NCBI RefSeq assembly: GCF_900115975.1
Contig: NZ_FOYM01000007.1
Coordinates: 1 to 64,000, forward strand
Direction of reading: 5' to 3'
From: Desulfoscipio geothermicus DSM 3669
GTDB taxonomy: Bacteria > Bacillota > Desulfotomaculia > Desulfotomaculales > Desulfallaceae
Length of the DNA: 64,000 bases
Positions within the stretch are counted from its first letter, which is position 1, and the number at the start of each line of letters is the position of its first letter. Under the pieces are notes generated by a model that was not told the origin of the DNA, did no database searches, and worked only from the letters and a program-made list of their open reading frames with translations. Shown in pieces: positions 7,386-16,136 of the stretch. The translations under genes were made by a program, and so were the position numbers.

Positions 7386-8057
7386 ATGCGCTTCGGTCCA
7401 ATCGATGTAGAATTCATCCTGGGCATTCTGCCGTTTCTTTTTAAAGGCGCCCTGATTACCATTGAATTAACTGTACAGGCTATAGTTTTTGGGACATTTA
7501 TCGGGTTATTTGTCGCTCTGATGAAAATATCCCGCTTTAAGGTATTATCAATACTGGGGGGTTTTTATACCTGGGTGATTCGCGGCATTCCCCTTCTGGT
7601 ACAGCTCTTTATTCTTTATTACGGTTTACCGCATATTGGCATACAATTAAGCCCTAAAGCAGCAGCAGTAATGGGGTTGAGTATTTGCGGCGGCGCGTAT
7701 ATAGCGGAAATAATCAGGGCAGGTATTCAGTCTATTGAAAAAGGGCAAATGGAAGCCGCTCTTTCCCTGGGCATGTCTTACGCCCAGGCCATGCGGCGAG
7801 TTATATTGCCCCAGGCGTACCGGCGTCTGTTGCCGCCCATGGGTAATGAATTCATTGCCTTAATGAAGGACACCTCACTGGTTTCGGTAATCACTATGGT
7901 GGAATTGATGCGTAGCGGGATACTGCTGAACACCACTTATTTCCGCCCAATGGAAATATACATAACTGTTGGTGTAGTTTACTTGATTATGACAACATTT
8001 TTTATCTATTTAATCAGTCTTTTGGAAAAACGTCTGGCCATATCAGACGGCGAATAA
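7386..8057 (+). CDS. polar amino acid ABC transporter, permease
   Basis: 223 residues, His/Glu/Gln/Arg/opine permease family. Membrane segments lie at about residues 15-38, 55-80, 87-105 and 185-208. The EAA loop that contacts the ATPase is present: [20 protein letters not shown] (about 120-139). [20 protein letters not shown] is typical of the N terminus. It lies between binding protein and ATPase genes on the same strand, with ATG 7386 as the only reasonable start. One permease gene implies a homodimer. Confidence 0.93.
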   Translation: MRFGPIDVEFILGILPFLFKGALITIELTVQAIVFGTFIGLFVALMKISRFKVLSILGGFYTWVIRGIPLLVQLFILYYGLPHIGIQLSPKAAAVMGLSICGGAYIAEIIRAGIQSIEKGQMEAALSLGMSYAQAMRRVILPQAYRRLLPPMGNEFIALMKDTSLVSVITMVELMRSGILLNTTYFRPMEIYITVGVVYLIMTTFFIYLISLLEKRLAISDGE

Positions 8058-8067
8058 CGGGAGTGAA

Positions 8068-8829
8068 ATGTTGATGATTGTGGCGGAAAAAGTTAATAAA
8101 AGCTTTGGCAAGTTACATGTATTAAAAGACGTCAGCCTCACCGTTCAACAGGGGGAAGTGGTGGTAATCATCGGGCCCAGCGGGTCCGGTAAAAGTACTT
8201 TTTTACGCTGTCTGAATTATTTGGAACCCATTGACAATGGATATATTACCGTGGACGGCCAGCCGGTTGGTAAAAGGAGGTTGCCGAATGGGCGCCTGGT
8301 GGATGATAGCAGAAAAAATTTATACCGCCTGAGAAGCCGGATCGGCATGGTGTTTCAAAGGTTTAACCTTTTTCCTCACCAAACGGCTCTGCAAAATGTC
8401 ATGGAAGGCCCCATAACAGTATCCAGGATTCCGGTATCAGAGGCAAAGGCCCGGGCCGAGGCGCTGCTGGCCAAGGTGGGTTTGGCGGATAAAGCCCAAG
8501 CATACCCGGTCCAATTGTCCGGCGGCCAACAGCAACGGGTGGCCATTGCCAGGGCGCTAGCCATGCAGCCCAAGGTGATGTTGTTTGATGAACCCACCAG
8601 CGCCCTGGACCCGGAACTGGTGGGTGAAGTGCTGGAGGTCATTAAGGATTTGGCCAGGGATGGGATGACCATGGTGGTGGTGACTCATGAAATGGGTTTT
8701 GCCCGGGAGGTGGCTGACCGGGTAGTATTTATGGATGAAGGAAGCATTCTGGAAGATACCACGCCGCAGAATATTTTCACCAGGCCCGGGCATCCCCGGA
8801 CCAGAGAATTCTTAAGTAAAATATTATAG
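8068..8829 (+). CDS. polar amino acid ABC transporter, ATP-binding protein (GlnQ type)
   Basis: 253 residues. Walker [10 protein letters not shown] (about 38-46), Q-loop [10 protein letters not shown], signature [15 protein letters not shown], Walker [15 protein letters not shown] and the switch His in VVVTHEMGF. The VFQ.FNLFPH and [17 protein letters not shown] blocks are typical of the GlnQ/HisP branch. Ten bases separate it from the permease stop. ATG 8068 or ATG 8074 could start it; GGGAGTG upstream serves either. Confidence 0.94.
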   Translation: MLMIVAEKVNKSFGKLHVLKDVSLTVQQGEVVVIIGPSGSGKSTFLRCLNYLEPIDNGYITVDGQPVGKRRLPNGRLVDDSRKNLYRLRSRIGMVFQRFNLFPHQTALQNVMEGPITVSRIPVSEAKARAEALLAKVGLADKAQAYPVQLSGGQQQRVAIARALAMQPKVMLFDEPTSALDPELVGEVLEVIKDLARDGMTMVVVTHEMGFAREVADRVVFMDEGSILEDTTPQNIFTRPGHPRTREFLSKIL

Positions 8830-8842
8830 ATTGATATCTTGA

Positions 8843-8866
8843 TGCCCCTTGCGAGGGGTATTTTTT
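8843..8866 (+). terminator. Rho-independent terminator of the amino acid transporter operon
   Basis: CCCCT (8845-8849) and AGGGG (8854-8858), extended by a TG/TA pair outside, followed by TATTTTTT. It lies 14 bases after the ATPase stop. Confidence 0.8.
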
Positions 8867-9007
8867 ATTACTGAAACGCTGGATGCCCGGTTGCTGCAGA
8901 CCTGAATGCGGGAACGAGAGAATTGTGTATAAATTTTGTCGACGCTGGTTTTTTTTAACCTAATTATTACTGATAGTTAACTAACAATTATCAATTTTAA
9001 TTATTAC

Positions 9008-9047
9008 TTGACAAGTGTAAAGTGAAAAAATACAATAAAATTGTCAA
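9008..9047 (+). promoter_or_regulatory. strong sigma-A promoter with overlapping inverted repeat (operator candidate)
   Basis: TTGACA (9008-9013), 17-base spacer, TACAAT (9031-9036). TTGACAA (9008-9014) and its exact inverted copy TTGTCAA (9041-9047) bracket the -10, so a dimeric repressor bound there would block transcription. The XRE/cupin gene starts about 85 bases downstream, which suggests autoregulation. The rest of the 8867-9130 gap is AT-rich and holds nothing else I can name. Confidence 0.65.
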
Positions 9048-9130
9048 ACAAGTTGGTTTACTTAAATAATATAAATTTCACATATTTTTAAAATTTTTTA
9101 AGTAGGACGGGCTTAATATGGAGGATAGCC

Positions 9131-9682
9131 ATGGATTTGGGTAGCCGGGTTAAGCAGTTACGTCAAAATAATAATCTCAGTGTCAGACAACTGGCCAAAA
9201 AAGTAGGAGTTACCGCCAGTTTTATCTATCAGCTGGAACAAAACAAAGTATCTCCTTCTTTTTCCACTTTAAAAAGCATTGCCAGTGCTTTAAATACCAG
9301 TATGACTTTGCTGGTTGAGGACGAACTGCCGGAAGAATGGGTCATCGTGCGCAAAGAAAAGCGCAAGAAAGTAGCGGCTGAAGATGTGGCATTGAACGTA
9401 CAATTGTTAACCTTTCTCGGCGCCAGGAACAAAAAAATGCAACCGCTGGTGTTTACAGTGGAGCCCGGTGATAAACAGGTGCAAATGCCCTCTTTTCCCG
9501 GGGAACATGAAGAATTTGTATACATTATACAGGGTGAGTTGGAGATCCGTACCGATAACGCAAAATACAAACTGAAGGCGGGTGATGCGGCATATTTTAT
9601 GTTTGACAAACCGGTTACAGTTATCAACGTGGGACAGGATATGGTTGAGGGTCTGTGGCTGATTTGTCCGCCTGGGGTTTGA
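9131..9682 (+). CDS. XRE-family transcriptional regulator with cupin sensor domain
   Basis: 183 residues. The N-terminal helix-turn-helix of the Cro/XRE type is at about 3-60 (LGSRVKQLRQNNNLSVRQLA, GVTASFIYQLEQNKVSPSFS), followed by a linker and a C-terminal cupin barrel at about 110-180 (FPGEHEEFVYIIQGELEIR, LKAGDAAYFMF). Proteins of this layout (PuuR/SinR-cupin type) sense small ligands with the cupin and repress nearby promoters. GGAGG lies nine bases before ATG 9131. It is monocistronic between the ABC importer and the hydrogenase operon; either could be its target. The ligand is unknown. Confidence 0.92.
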   Translation: MDLGSRVKQLRQNNNLSVRQLAKKVGVTASFIYQLEQNKVSPSFSTLKSIASALNTSMTLLVEDELPEEWVIVRKEKRKKVAAEDVALNVQLLTFLGARNKKMQPLVFTVEPGDKQVQMPSFPGEHEEFVYIIQGELEIRTDNAKYKLKAGDAAYFMFDKPVTVINVGQDMVEGLWLICPPGV

Positions 9683-9703
9683 GAATAAGTTATTTTTTTA
9701 GCA

Positions 9704-9725
9704 ATATGTTACCGACATATATAAT
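9704..9725 (+). promoter_or_regulatory. -10 element with inverted repeat ahead of the hydrogenase operon
   Basis: ATATGT (9704-9709) and ACATAT (9715-9720) form an inverted repeat that runs into TATAAT (9720-9725). A convincing -35 is missing at 17 bases (TTTAGC), which fits an activated or repressed promoter. The first operon gene starts at 9758. Confidence 0.4.
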
Positions 9726-9757
9726 CAATCATCGATAAACAGGGGGTTTACAGGGAA

Positions 9758-10255
9758 ATGCAACCTAGAAAATTTGAAAAATTGCAAGAAATCATCAACA
9801 AGCATGAAGGGAAAGTATCGCACCTGATTGCCATCCTGCAGGAAGTGCAGGCGGAATACCGTTACCTGCCCGAAGAAGTGCTTACTTACGTGGCCACCGC
9901 CATGGGCGTTTCCCCGGCCACTGTCTACGGCGTAGCCACCTTTTACGCCCAATTCTCCCTGGTGCCCAAGGGCAAATACATTATCCGGGTTTGCGACGGC
10001 ACTGCCTGCCATGTGCGCGGCGCGGCACCCATTAACTTCGCCCTGCGCAAAGAACTGGCCCTGCCCGACCAGCAACAAACCACCGACGACCTGCAGTTCA
10101 CCGTTGAAACAGTATCCTGCCTGGGCGCCTGCGGTCTGGCCCCGGTAGTAACCATCAACGACCAGGAAGTACACGGCCAGATGACTCCGGAAGGGGTCCT
10201 CGCAGTGCTCGCAAAACTGCAGGCCCGGGAACAGCAACCGGCTGAACAAGCTTAA
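9758..10255 (+). CDS. hydC: NAD-linked [FeFe]-hydrogenase, NuoE-like [2Fe-2S] subunit
   Basis: 165 residues of the thioredoxin-like [2Fe-2S] ferredoxin family (24 kDa subunit of complex I). The four cluster cysteines are in CDGTACHVRG (about 85-90) and CLGACGLAP (about 125-129). The helical N terminus EVQAEYRYLPEEVL followed by VYGVATFYAQFSLVPKGKY is typical of HydC/HndA. It forms the electron-transfer partner of the NuoF-like subunit. First gene of the hydrogenase operon, 22 bases before the next gene. Confidence 0.93.
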   Translation: MQPRKFEKLQEIINKHEGKVSHLIAILQEVQAEYRYLPEEVLTYVATAMGVSPATVYGVATFYAQFSLVPKGKYIIRVCDGTACHVRGAAPINFALRKELALPDQQQTTDDLQFTVETVSCLGACGLAPVVTINDQEVHGQMTPEGVLAVLAKLQAREQQPAEQA

Positions 10256-10277
10256 CGGGTAAGGAGGATAAGAGGAC

Positions 10278-12161
10278 ATGATTAAAACAAGACAAGAATA
10301 TACCACCTACCAGACCAAACTGAAGGCCGAACTGGCCCGGGAAAAAATGCGCGTTCTGGTTTGTGCAGGCACAGGCTGCGTCGCCAACGGCTCTTTAACA
10401 GTGTACGAGGCATTTGAACAAAAAATAAAAGCCAAGGGCCTTCCCGTTAAAGCACAGCTGCTGGAAGAAGCGGGCGGACACGAACCATACGCAGTCAATA
10501 TCAGCGGGTGCCACGGTTTCTGCCAGATGGGGCCGCTGGTGCGCATCGAGCCGAGCGGCGTATTCTATCACCATGTCAAGCCCGGCGACGTTGATGAAAT
10601 AATTGAAAAACACATATTAAACAACCAGTTGGTTGAAAGATTATTATATCATCACCCGGCCACCGGCCAGGCTGTAACAACCCAGGACCAAATCCCATTT
10701 TACCAGAAACAAACCCGGGTAGCTCTGGAACACTGCGGGCGCATCAACCCCGACGACATCAACGATTACATCGCACATGGGGGCTATAAAGCCATAACTG
10801 AAATATTATTTGAAAAGACCCCCGAACAAATCATTGACGAAGTCTTGGCCTCCGGTCTGCGCGGTCGGGGCGGAGGCGGCTTTCCCACCGGGAAAAAATG
10901 GCAATTTGCCCGGGCTGCCACAAGCGACAAAAAATATATTATCTGCAACGGCGACGAAGGCGACCCCGGAGCCTTCATGGATCGCAGCGTCATGGAAGGC
11001 GACCCGCACCGGGTCCTGGAAGGCATGATGATTGCCGGTTACGCCATCGGCGCCGACGAAGGCTACATCTACGTCCGCGCCGAATACCCCCTGGCTGTAA
11101 AGCGTCTTAAGCGCGCCGTCGTCGCAGCAGAAGAGATGGGCCTTTTGGGCTATAACATCCTTGGTACTGGCTTCTCTTTTAAAATCAACATCAAAGAAGG
11201 CGCGGGGGCCTTTGTCTGTGGCGAAGAAACCGCCCTGATAGCTTCCATCGAAGGCCAGCGCGGTATGCCCCGGCCGCGGCCGCCTTTCCCGGCCAATAAA
11301 GGCTTGTGGGGCTGCCCCACCATCATTAACAATGTTGAAACTCTGGCCAACCTGCCCCCCATCATCATTAACGGCGGCCAGTGGTTCCGGGGTTTCGGCA
11401 CCGCCGGCAGCCCGGGCACCAAAACCTTTGCCCTGGCCGGCCAGGTGGCGCATACCGGTCTCGTCGAAATTCCCATGGGCATGAGCCTGCGGGAAATGGT
11501 CTTCGAAATCGGCGGGGGATTAAGGGACGGCAAACAATTCAAAGCCGTACAGATCGGCGGCCCCTCCGGCGGCTGCCTCACCGAAGCGCACCTCGACCTG
11601 CCCCTCGACTACGAAGCCCTGAAACAAGTCGGGGCCATGATTGGCTCCGGGGGTCTGGTCGTCATGGGCCAGGACACCTGCATGGTGGAAGTGGCTAAAT
11701 TCTTCATGGGCTTTGTCCAAAACGAATCCTGCGGCAAATGTGTTCCCTGCCGGGAAGGTACCAGGCGCATGCTCGAACTGTTGACTAAAATCACCCGGGG
11801 GCAGGCCGGGGAAGAAGACCTGGCGCTTTTGGAAGAACTGGCTTTGGTTGTCCAGGACGGTTCATTATGCGGGCTGGGCAAAACCGCGCCCAACCCCGTG
11901 CTTACCACCTTGCGTTACTTCCGGCACGAATACGAAGCCCACGTTCGGGATAAAAAATGCCCGGCCGGGGTTTGCAAAGCCCTACAGGATTATTATATCA
12001 ACCAGGAAAAATGCAAGGGCTGCGGCCTGTGCGCCAAAGTATGCCCCGCCGAAGCCATCGCCGGGGCCAAAAAAGAACCGCACGCCATCGACACCGCCAG
12101 GTGCTTAAAGTGCGGCACCTGCATCGAAAAGTGCAAATTTAACGCTATCTATACGGCCTAA
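10278..12161 (+). CDS. hydB: NAD-linked [FeFe]-hydrogenase, NuoF-like flavoprotein subunit
   Basis: 627 residues in three parts. First comes an N-terminal [2Fe-2S] thioredoxin-like domain (CAGTGC at about 29-34, CHGFC at about 78-82). Next is a NuoF core with FMN/NADH-binding glycine loops GRGGGGFPTGKKW and GDEGDPGAFMDR and the [4Fe-4S] motif ESCGKCVPCREGTRR (about 482-496). Last is a C-terminal pair of [4Fe-4S] ferredoxin clusters (CKGCGLCAKVCPAEA, CLKCGTCIEKC). This is the HydB/HndC layout of hydrogenases that couple NADH and ferredoxin oxidation to H2 formation. AAGGAGG precedes ATG 10278. Bifurcation itself cannot be proven by sequence. Confidence 0.95.
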   Translation: MIKTRQEYTTYQTKLKAELAREKMRVLVCAGTGCVANGSLTVYEAFEQKIKAKGLPVKAQLLEEAGGHEPYAVNISGCHGFCQMGPLVRIEPSGVFYHHVKPGDVDEIIEKHILNNQLVERLLYHHPATGQAVTTQDQIPFYQKQTRVALEHCGRINPDDINDYIAHGGYKAITEILFEKTPEQIIDEVLASGLRGRGGGGFPTGKKWQFARAATSDKKYIICNGDEGDPGAFMDRSVMEGDPHRVLEGMMIAGYAIGADEGYIYVRAEYPLAVKRLKRAVVAAEEMGLLGYNILGTGFSFKINIKEGAGAFVCGEETALIASIEGQRGMPRPRPPFPANKGLWGCPTIINNVETLANLPPIIINGGQWFRGFGTAGSPGTKTFALAGQVAHTGLVEIPMGMSLREMVFEIGGGLRDGKQFKAVQIGGPSGGCLTEAHLDLPLDYEALKQVGAMIGSGGLVVMGQDTCMVEVAKFFMGFVQNESCGKCVPCREGTRRMLELLTKITRGQAGEEDLALLEELALVVQDGSLCGLGKTAPNPVLTTLRYFRHEYEAHVRDKKCPAGVCKALQDYYINQEKCKGCGLCAKVCPAEAIAGAKKEPHAIDTARCLKCGTCIEKCKFNAIYTA

Positions 12162-12203
12162 CCATAAACCAACCACAAACAAAAAACGAGGGGTGTGTGA
12201 AAA

Positions 12204-14228
12204 ATGCAAACAGGCCAGGTATATATAGACGGACAGGCGGTGCCCGTGGGCGACGCTCAAAACATACTGGAAGTGGTCAGAAAGGCCGGCATCGAACTGC
12301 CCACCTTCTGCTATCATTCTGAATTAAGCGTATACGGCGCCTGCCGCCTCTGCATGGTGGAAGTGGAAAGCATGGGTCTCGTGGCCTCCTGCTCCACTCC
12401 GCCCGCCGATGGTATGATAATACATACCAATACCCGGCGAACCCGGCGCCTGCGCCGGATGATTCTGGAGTTGCTTTTAGCCAACCATGACCGGGAATGT
12501 CCCACCTGCGCCAAGAACACTGGCTGCAAGCTGCAGAAACTGGCCCGGCAGTACGGGGTGAATACTATCCGCTTCGGTAACCGGGATGAAAAACTACCCA
12601 TAGACGCCTCCGGCAGCAGTATTGTCAAGGATCCCAACAAATGCATTCTTTGCGGTGATTGTGTGCGCATGTGCAGAGAAGTGCAGGGGCTGGGTATTTG
12701 GGACTTTGCCCACCGGGGCAGCAAAACACAGGTCACCACCGCCTTTGGCAAAGACCTGGCTGATGTGGCCTGCGTCAACTGCGGCCAGTGCGTGGCTGTC
12801 TGTCCTACCGGCGCACTGACCGTAAAATCGGAAATCGACCGGGCTTGGTCGGCCATCCACGACCCGGCGAAAACCGTGGTGGTGCAGATCGCCCCGGCGG
12901 TGCGTGTAGCCCTGGGCGAAGAATTCGGTCTGGCGGCGGGCTCGGCCGTCACCGGCAAGATCGTGGCTGCCTTGAAGAAAATGGGGGTGGACCGGGTATT
13001 CGACACCCTTATCGCCGCCGACCTCACCACAATTGAAGAATCCATGGAATTTATGAGCCGCATGGAAAACGGCGGCAAGTTGCCGTTGTTTACCTCCTGC
13101 TGTCCAGGCTGGATCAAGTACTGTGAGCAAATGCACGGCGAACTTCTGGAGAACCTTTCCAGCTGCCGCTCCCCCCAACAGATGTTTGGCTCGTTGGTCA
13201 AAAAACATTATGCCAAAAAGATCGGTAAAACTTCCGGTGAGGTGGTCTGTATTTCGGTGATGCCCTGTACGGCCAAAAAATTTGAGGCCCAAAGGCCGGA
13301 ATTTACCACCGACGGGGTATACGACGTGGATATCGTGCTTACCACGGTGGAGTTGGCCCAGATGATCAAGGAAGCGGGCCTGGTATTCGACGACCTGGAA
13401 CCTGCGGGCTTTGACAACCCATTGGGCATGGGCTCGGGCGGCGCCCTGATCTTCGGTGCCTCCGGGGGTGTGATGGAATCGGTGGTGCGCTTTGTGTCCG
13501 GTTACCTGGGTGGCCCCGAGGTGGGCCGGGTAGACTACCATCCCGCGCGGGGGATTGAGGGTATCAAGGAAGCCGCAGTGACGGTTAAGGATAAGACGCT
13601 CAAAGTGGCTGTAGTCAACGGCCTGGCCAACGCCGAAAATCTGCTGCAGCGCATCAAAAACGGCGAGGCCGATTATCACTTGGTGGAAGTTATGGCCTGC
13701 CCCGGCGGCTGCGTGGGTGGCGGCGGTCAGCCCGACGCAAACGATACTGCGGCCCGGGTGCAGCGGCTAAAATCCATCTACCGGTTGGATGCCGTGGAGC
13801 AGGTGCACAAGGCCCAGGACAATGTGTACGTGAACAAGATCATCAACGAGTGGCTGCAAGGCCCCGGCTCCCACGCGGCACACCACGACTTGCATACTGG
13901 GTATGTGCACCGGCGCCGGATTACTGGCAAACCGATGGAGATAACGGGCGATGCTGGGAACGGTCAGGTGGATGTTTCGGTGTGCATCGGCACGGGGTGT
14001 TACTTGCGCGGTTCTTACGAGGTGCTGACCCGGTTTACCGACCTGGTACGGGTGTGCGGGCTGGAAGGGTATGTACGGCTGAACGGCACTTTTTGCCTGG
14101 AACACTGTGACCAGGGTGTTTCGGTGCGGGTGAACGATGAGATCATCACCGGGGTAACACCGGAGAATGCGGAAGAAGTATTTAGAAACAAAATTGCCGT
14201 CCGGTGCGGAACAACAGTGCAAGTGTGA
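12204..14228 (+). CDS. hydA: [FeFe]-hydrogenase catalytic subunit with C-terminal [2Fe-2S] domain
   Basis: 674 residues. N-terminal part: plant-type [2Fe-2S] (CYHSELSVYGACRLC), His/Cys-ligated [4Fe-4S] (HDRECPTCAKNTGC) and two [4Fe-4S] clusters (CILCGDCVRMC, CVNCGQCVAVC). The H-cluster domain has L1 TSCCPGW (about 296), L2 MPCTAKKFE (about 351) and L3 MACPGGCVGGGGQP (about 496), all with intact ligands. This includes the second Cys of TSCCP used in proton transfer. The C-terminal extension (about 585-674) is another thioredoxin-like [2Fe-2S] domain (CIGTGCYLRGS, CLEHC). This corresponds to group A3-type trimeric hydrogenases. It acts in the cytoplasm, with no signal peptide or membrane segment. 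Confidence 0.96.
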   Translation: MQTGQVYIDGQAVPVGDAQNILEVVRKAGIELPTFCYHSELSVYGACRLCMVEVESMGLVASCSTPPADGMIIHTNTRRTRRLRRMILELLLANHDRECPTCAKNTGCKLQKLARQYGVNTIRFGNRDEKLPIDASGSSIVKDPNKCILCGDCVRMCREVQGLGIWDFAHRGSKTQVTTAFGKDLADVACVNCGQCVAVCPTGALTVKSEIDRAWSAIHDPAKTVVVQIAPAVRVALGEEFGLAAGSAVTGKIVAALKKMGVDRVFDTLIAADLTTIEESMEFMSRMENGGKLPLFTSCCPGWIKYCEQMHGELLENLSSCRSPQQMFGSLVKKHYAKKIGKTSGEVVCISVMPCTAKKFEAQRPEFTTDGVYDVDIVLTTVELAQMIKEAGLVFDDLEPAGFDNPLGMGSGGALIFGASGGVMESVVRFVSGYLGGPEVGRVDYHPARGIEGIKEAAVTVKDKTLKVAVVNGLANAENLLQRIKNGEADYHLVEVMACPGGCVGGGGQPDANDTAARVQRLKSIYRLDAVEQVHKAQDNVYVNKIINEWLQGPGSHAAHHDLHTGYVHRRRITGKPMEITGDAGNGQVDVSVCIGTGCYLRGSYEVLTRFTDLVRVCGLEGYVRLNGTFCLEHCDQGVSVRVNDEIITGVTPENAEEVFRNKIAVRCGTTVQV

Positions 14229-14285
14229 CAATAATATACTTTTGCCAAATCAAGAAAAATATAATATAAAGGGAACCGGGACATT

Positions 14286-14293
14286 TTGTCGAA
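14286..14293 (+). promoter_or_regulatory. perfect 0A-box-like octamer upstream of the sensory hydrogenase
   Basis: TTGTCGAA lies in the 154-base gap between hydA and the sensory hydrogenase gene. It equals the Spo0A box core. One octamer is expected about once or twice by chance in a window of this size, so the weight is low. The gap is AT-rich, with no other clear element. Confidence 0.25.
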
Positions 14294-14382
14294 TTCGAAA
14301 AACATATTTATTCTTTGAAAACAAACAAAAGGGCCAAAGTTTAATAAGCATCTAATTGCGGGCAGGGAAAAGGGGTATGGTT

Positions 14383-16113
14383 ATGGGTTTGATTACCACC
14401 AATGAAGCCAGGTGCCGGGACTGTTACCGCTGCTTGCGGGCATGCCCCGTCAAGGCCATACGCATTCGTACCGGCGATGGTGCAGACAATCTGTATGCCC
14501 AGGTGATGGCGGAATTGTGCGTGCAGGATGCCCGCTGTGTGCTGGCCTGCCCGCAAAAGGCCAAAAAGGTGGCTTCGGACCTGAAGCAGGTAAAGCAGCA
14601 ATTAAAACAAGGCGTACCCATGGCCGCCGGGGTGGCCCCGTCCTTTGTGGCGGGGCTGCCCCTGCATAAGCCGGGGCAAATGCCCGCCCTGCTCCGGCGT
14701 CTCGGGTTCAGCAGGGTGCAAGAAACAGCCCTGGGCGCGGAACTGGTAGCGATGGCGCACCGGCGGATGGGTTTATCCGAACCGGTGATCAGCAGCGCCT
14801 GCCCGGTAGTGGTCAATTTAATTGAGCGACATTACCCGGAGCTGTTGCCTTTGTTGGCGCCGGTGGTTTCGCCGATGGTTGCCCACGGTCGCTATATGAA
14901 AAAAATGTACCCGGGCCACCGGACGGTTTTTATCGGCCCGTGTGCGGCCAAAAAGGAAGAGGCCCGGACATCCGGAATAGAAGATGCCGTTGATTTTGTA
15001 CTCGGGTTTGACGAATTCTGGGAATGGGTGCAGGATGAAGGCCTGGACTGTGACGGACTTGCCGAGACGGCATTTGATGGTCCCCGGCCCGGGCCGGCCC
15101 GGCTTTTCCCCATCGAGGGGGGATTGTTCAAGACCATATATGCCGGCGGGTCGGCGAAAAAAGAGCATATTACCGTTACCGGCCTGCAAAACTGCATTGA
15201 CTTTTTAAAACACCTTTCCCGGGATAAAGCTTCCGTCCCGGGGTTGATGGAACTTCTGGCCTGTCGGGGCGGGTGCATAGACGGCCCATTGGCTTTATGC
15301 CGGGAGGACGACATTTTTGCACGCCGTCGCCGGGTTATCAACTATTATAAAGAAACGGCCCGGCAGGCAGAAGATACCGGTAACGTCAATGTTGAGGAAT
15401 TGCCTGTTGCTCTCATGCAGCGGCAGTTTACCAGCCGTCAAATCACGATGCCCATACCCGATGATGACGCCATCAAACATATTCTGGCCCGCACCGGCAA
15501 ATACCGGCCCGAGGATGAGCTGAACTGCGGAGCCTGCGGTTATGAAACCTGCCGGGACAAAGCCGTGGCAGTTTACCGGGGTAACGCAGAAGTGCAAATG
15601 TGCATTCCCTACATGCGTAAACGGGCGGAGTCCATGTCCAACCAGGTGCTGACCGCCATGCCCAACGCCGTGATTATCGTCAACGGCAATTTGGTGGTCA
15701 AGGAAGTCAATCCGGCGGCTGAGCGCATGTTCAAATGTGCGGCCGGGGAAATTACCGGCAAAAAGCTGGACCAATTTATGAACCCCGCCAATTTTATAAA
15801 GGTCATGGAGAGCGGGGAGATGTTGAACAGCATCAACACGTATCCTGAAATGGATATGATAACCAGGGAAATTATTTTTCCGCTGGAAAACGGCCGTGTT
15901 ATTGTGGGTATCCTGGTGGATATTACGGCGGAAAAAAGACAGCGCGAGCAGTTTGAACTAGTCAAGGGGCAGACCATAGCCCGGGCACAGGAAGTAATCA
16001 CCAAACAAATGCAGGTAGCTCAGGAAATTGCCGGCCTGCTGGGGGAAACCACCGCGGAGACCAAGGTTTTATTAAGCAAGTTAATTGAATTAATGCGGCA
16101 GGAGCCTTTTTAG
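14383..16113 (+). CDS. sensory [FeFe]-hydrogenase-like protein with PAS domain (HydS type)
   Basis: 576 residues from ATG 14383; AAAAGGGG is seven bases upstream, whereas TTG 14356 and ATG 14377 are badly spaced. Ferredoxin-like start (CRDCYRCLRACPVKAI), then an H-cluster-like domain with SSACPVVVN (about 136), GPCAAKKEE (about 185) and LACRGGCIDGP (about 291). It continues with an extra [4Fe-4S] motif (CGACGYETC, about 381), a PAS domain (about 425-530) and a coiled tail. L1 has Ala where catalytic enzymes have the proton-relay Cys (TSCCP to SSACP), the usual sign of slow sensory hydrogenases (group C). The neighbouring PP2C gene matches the phosphatase-linked subgroup. It probably senses H2 and controls hydrogenase expression. 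Confidence 0.88.
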   Translation: MGLITTNEARCRDCYRCLRACPVKAIRIRTGDGADNLYAQVMAELCVQDARCVLACPQKAKKVASDLKQVKQQLKQGVPMAAGVAPSFVAGLPLHKPGQMPALLRRLGFSRVQETALGAELVAMAHRRMGLSEPVISSACPVVVNLIERHYPELLPLLAPVVSPMVAHGRYMKKMYPGHRTVFIGPCAAKKEEARTSGIEDAVDFVLGFDEFWEWVQDEGLDCDGLAETAFDGPRPGPARLFPIEGGLFKTIYAGGSAKKEHITVTGLQNCIDFLKHLSRDKASVPGLMELLACRGGCIDGPLALCREDDIFARRRRVINYYKETARQAEDTGNVNVEELPVALMQRQFTSRQITMPIPDDDAIKHILARTGKYRPEDELNCGACGYETCRDKAVAVYRGNAEVQMCIPYMRKRAESMSNQVLTAMPNAVIIVNGNLVVKEVNPAAERMFKCAAGEITGKKLDQFMNPANFIKVMESGEMLNSINTYPEMDMITREIIFPLENGRVIVGILVDITAEKRQREQFELVKGQTIARAQEVITKQMQVAQEIAGLLGETTAETKVLLSKLIELMRQEPF

Positions 16114-16136
16114 AGGAAAGGAGACCCGCGAAAAAT

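Noticed and set aside
12594-13679. Long open frame of 361 codons on the minus strand opposite hydA
   Set aside because: It mirrors a strongly supported hydrogenase gene with GC-rich codons; no family resemblance and no ribosome binding site.
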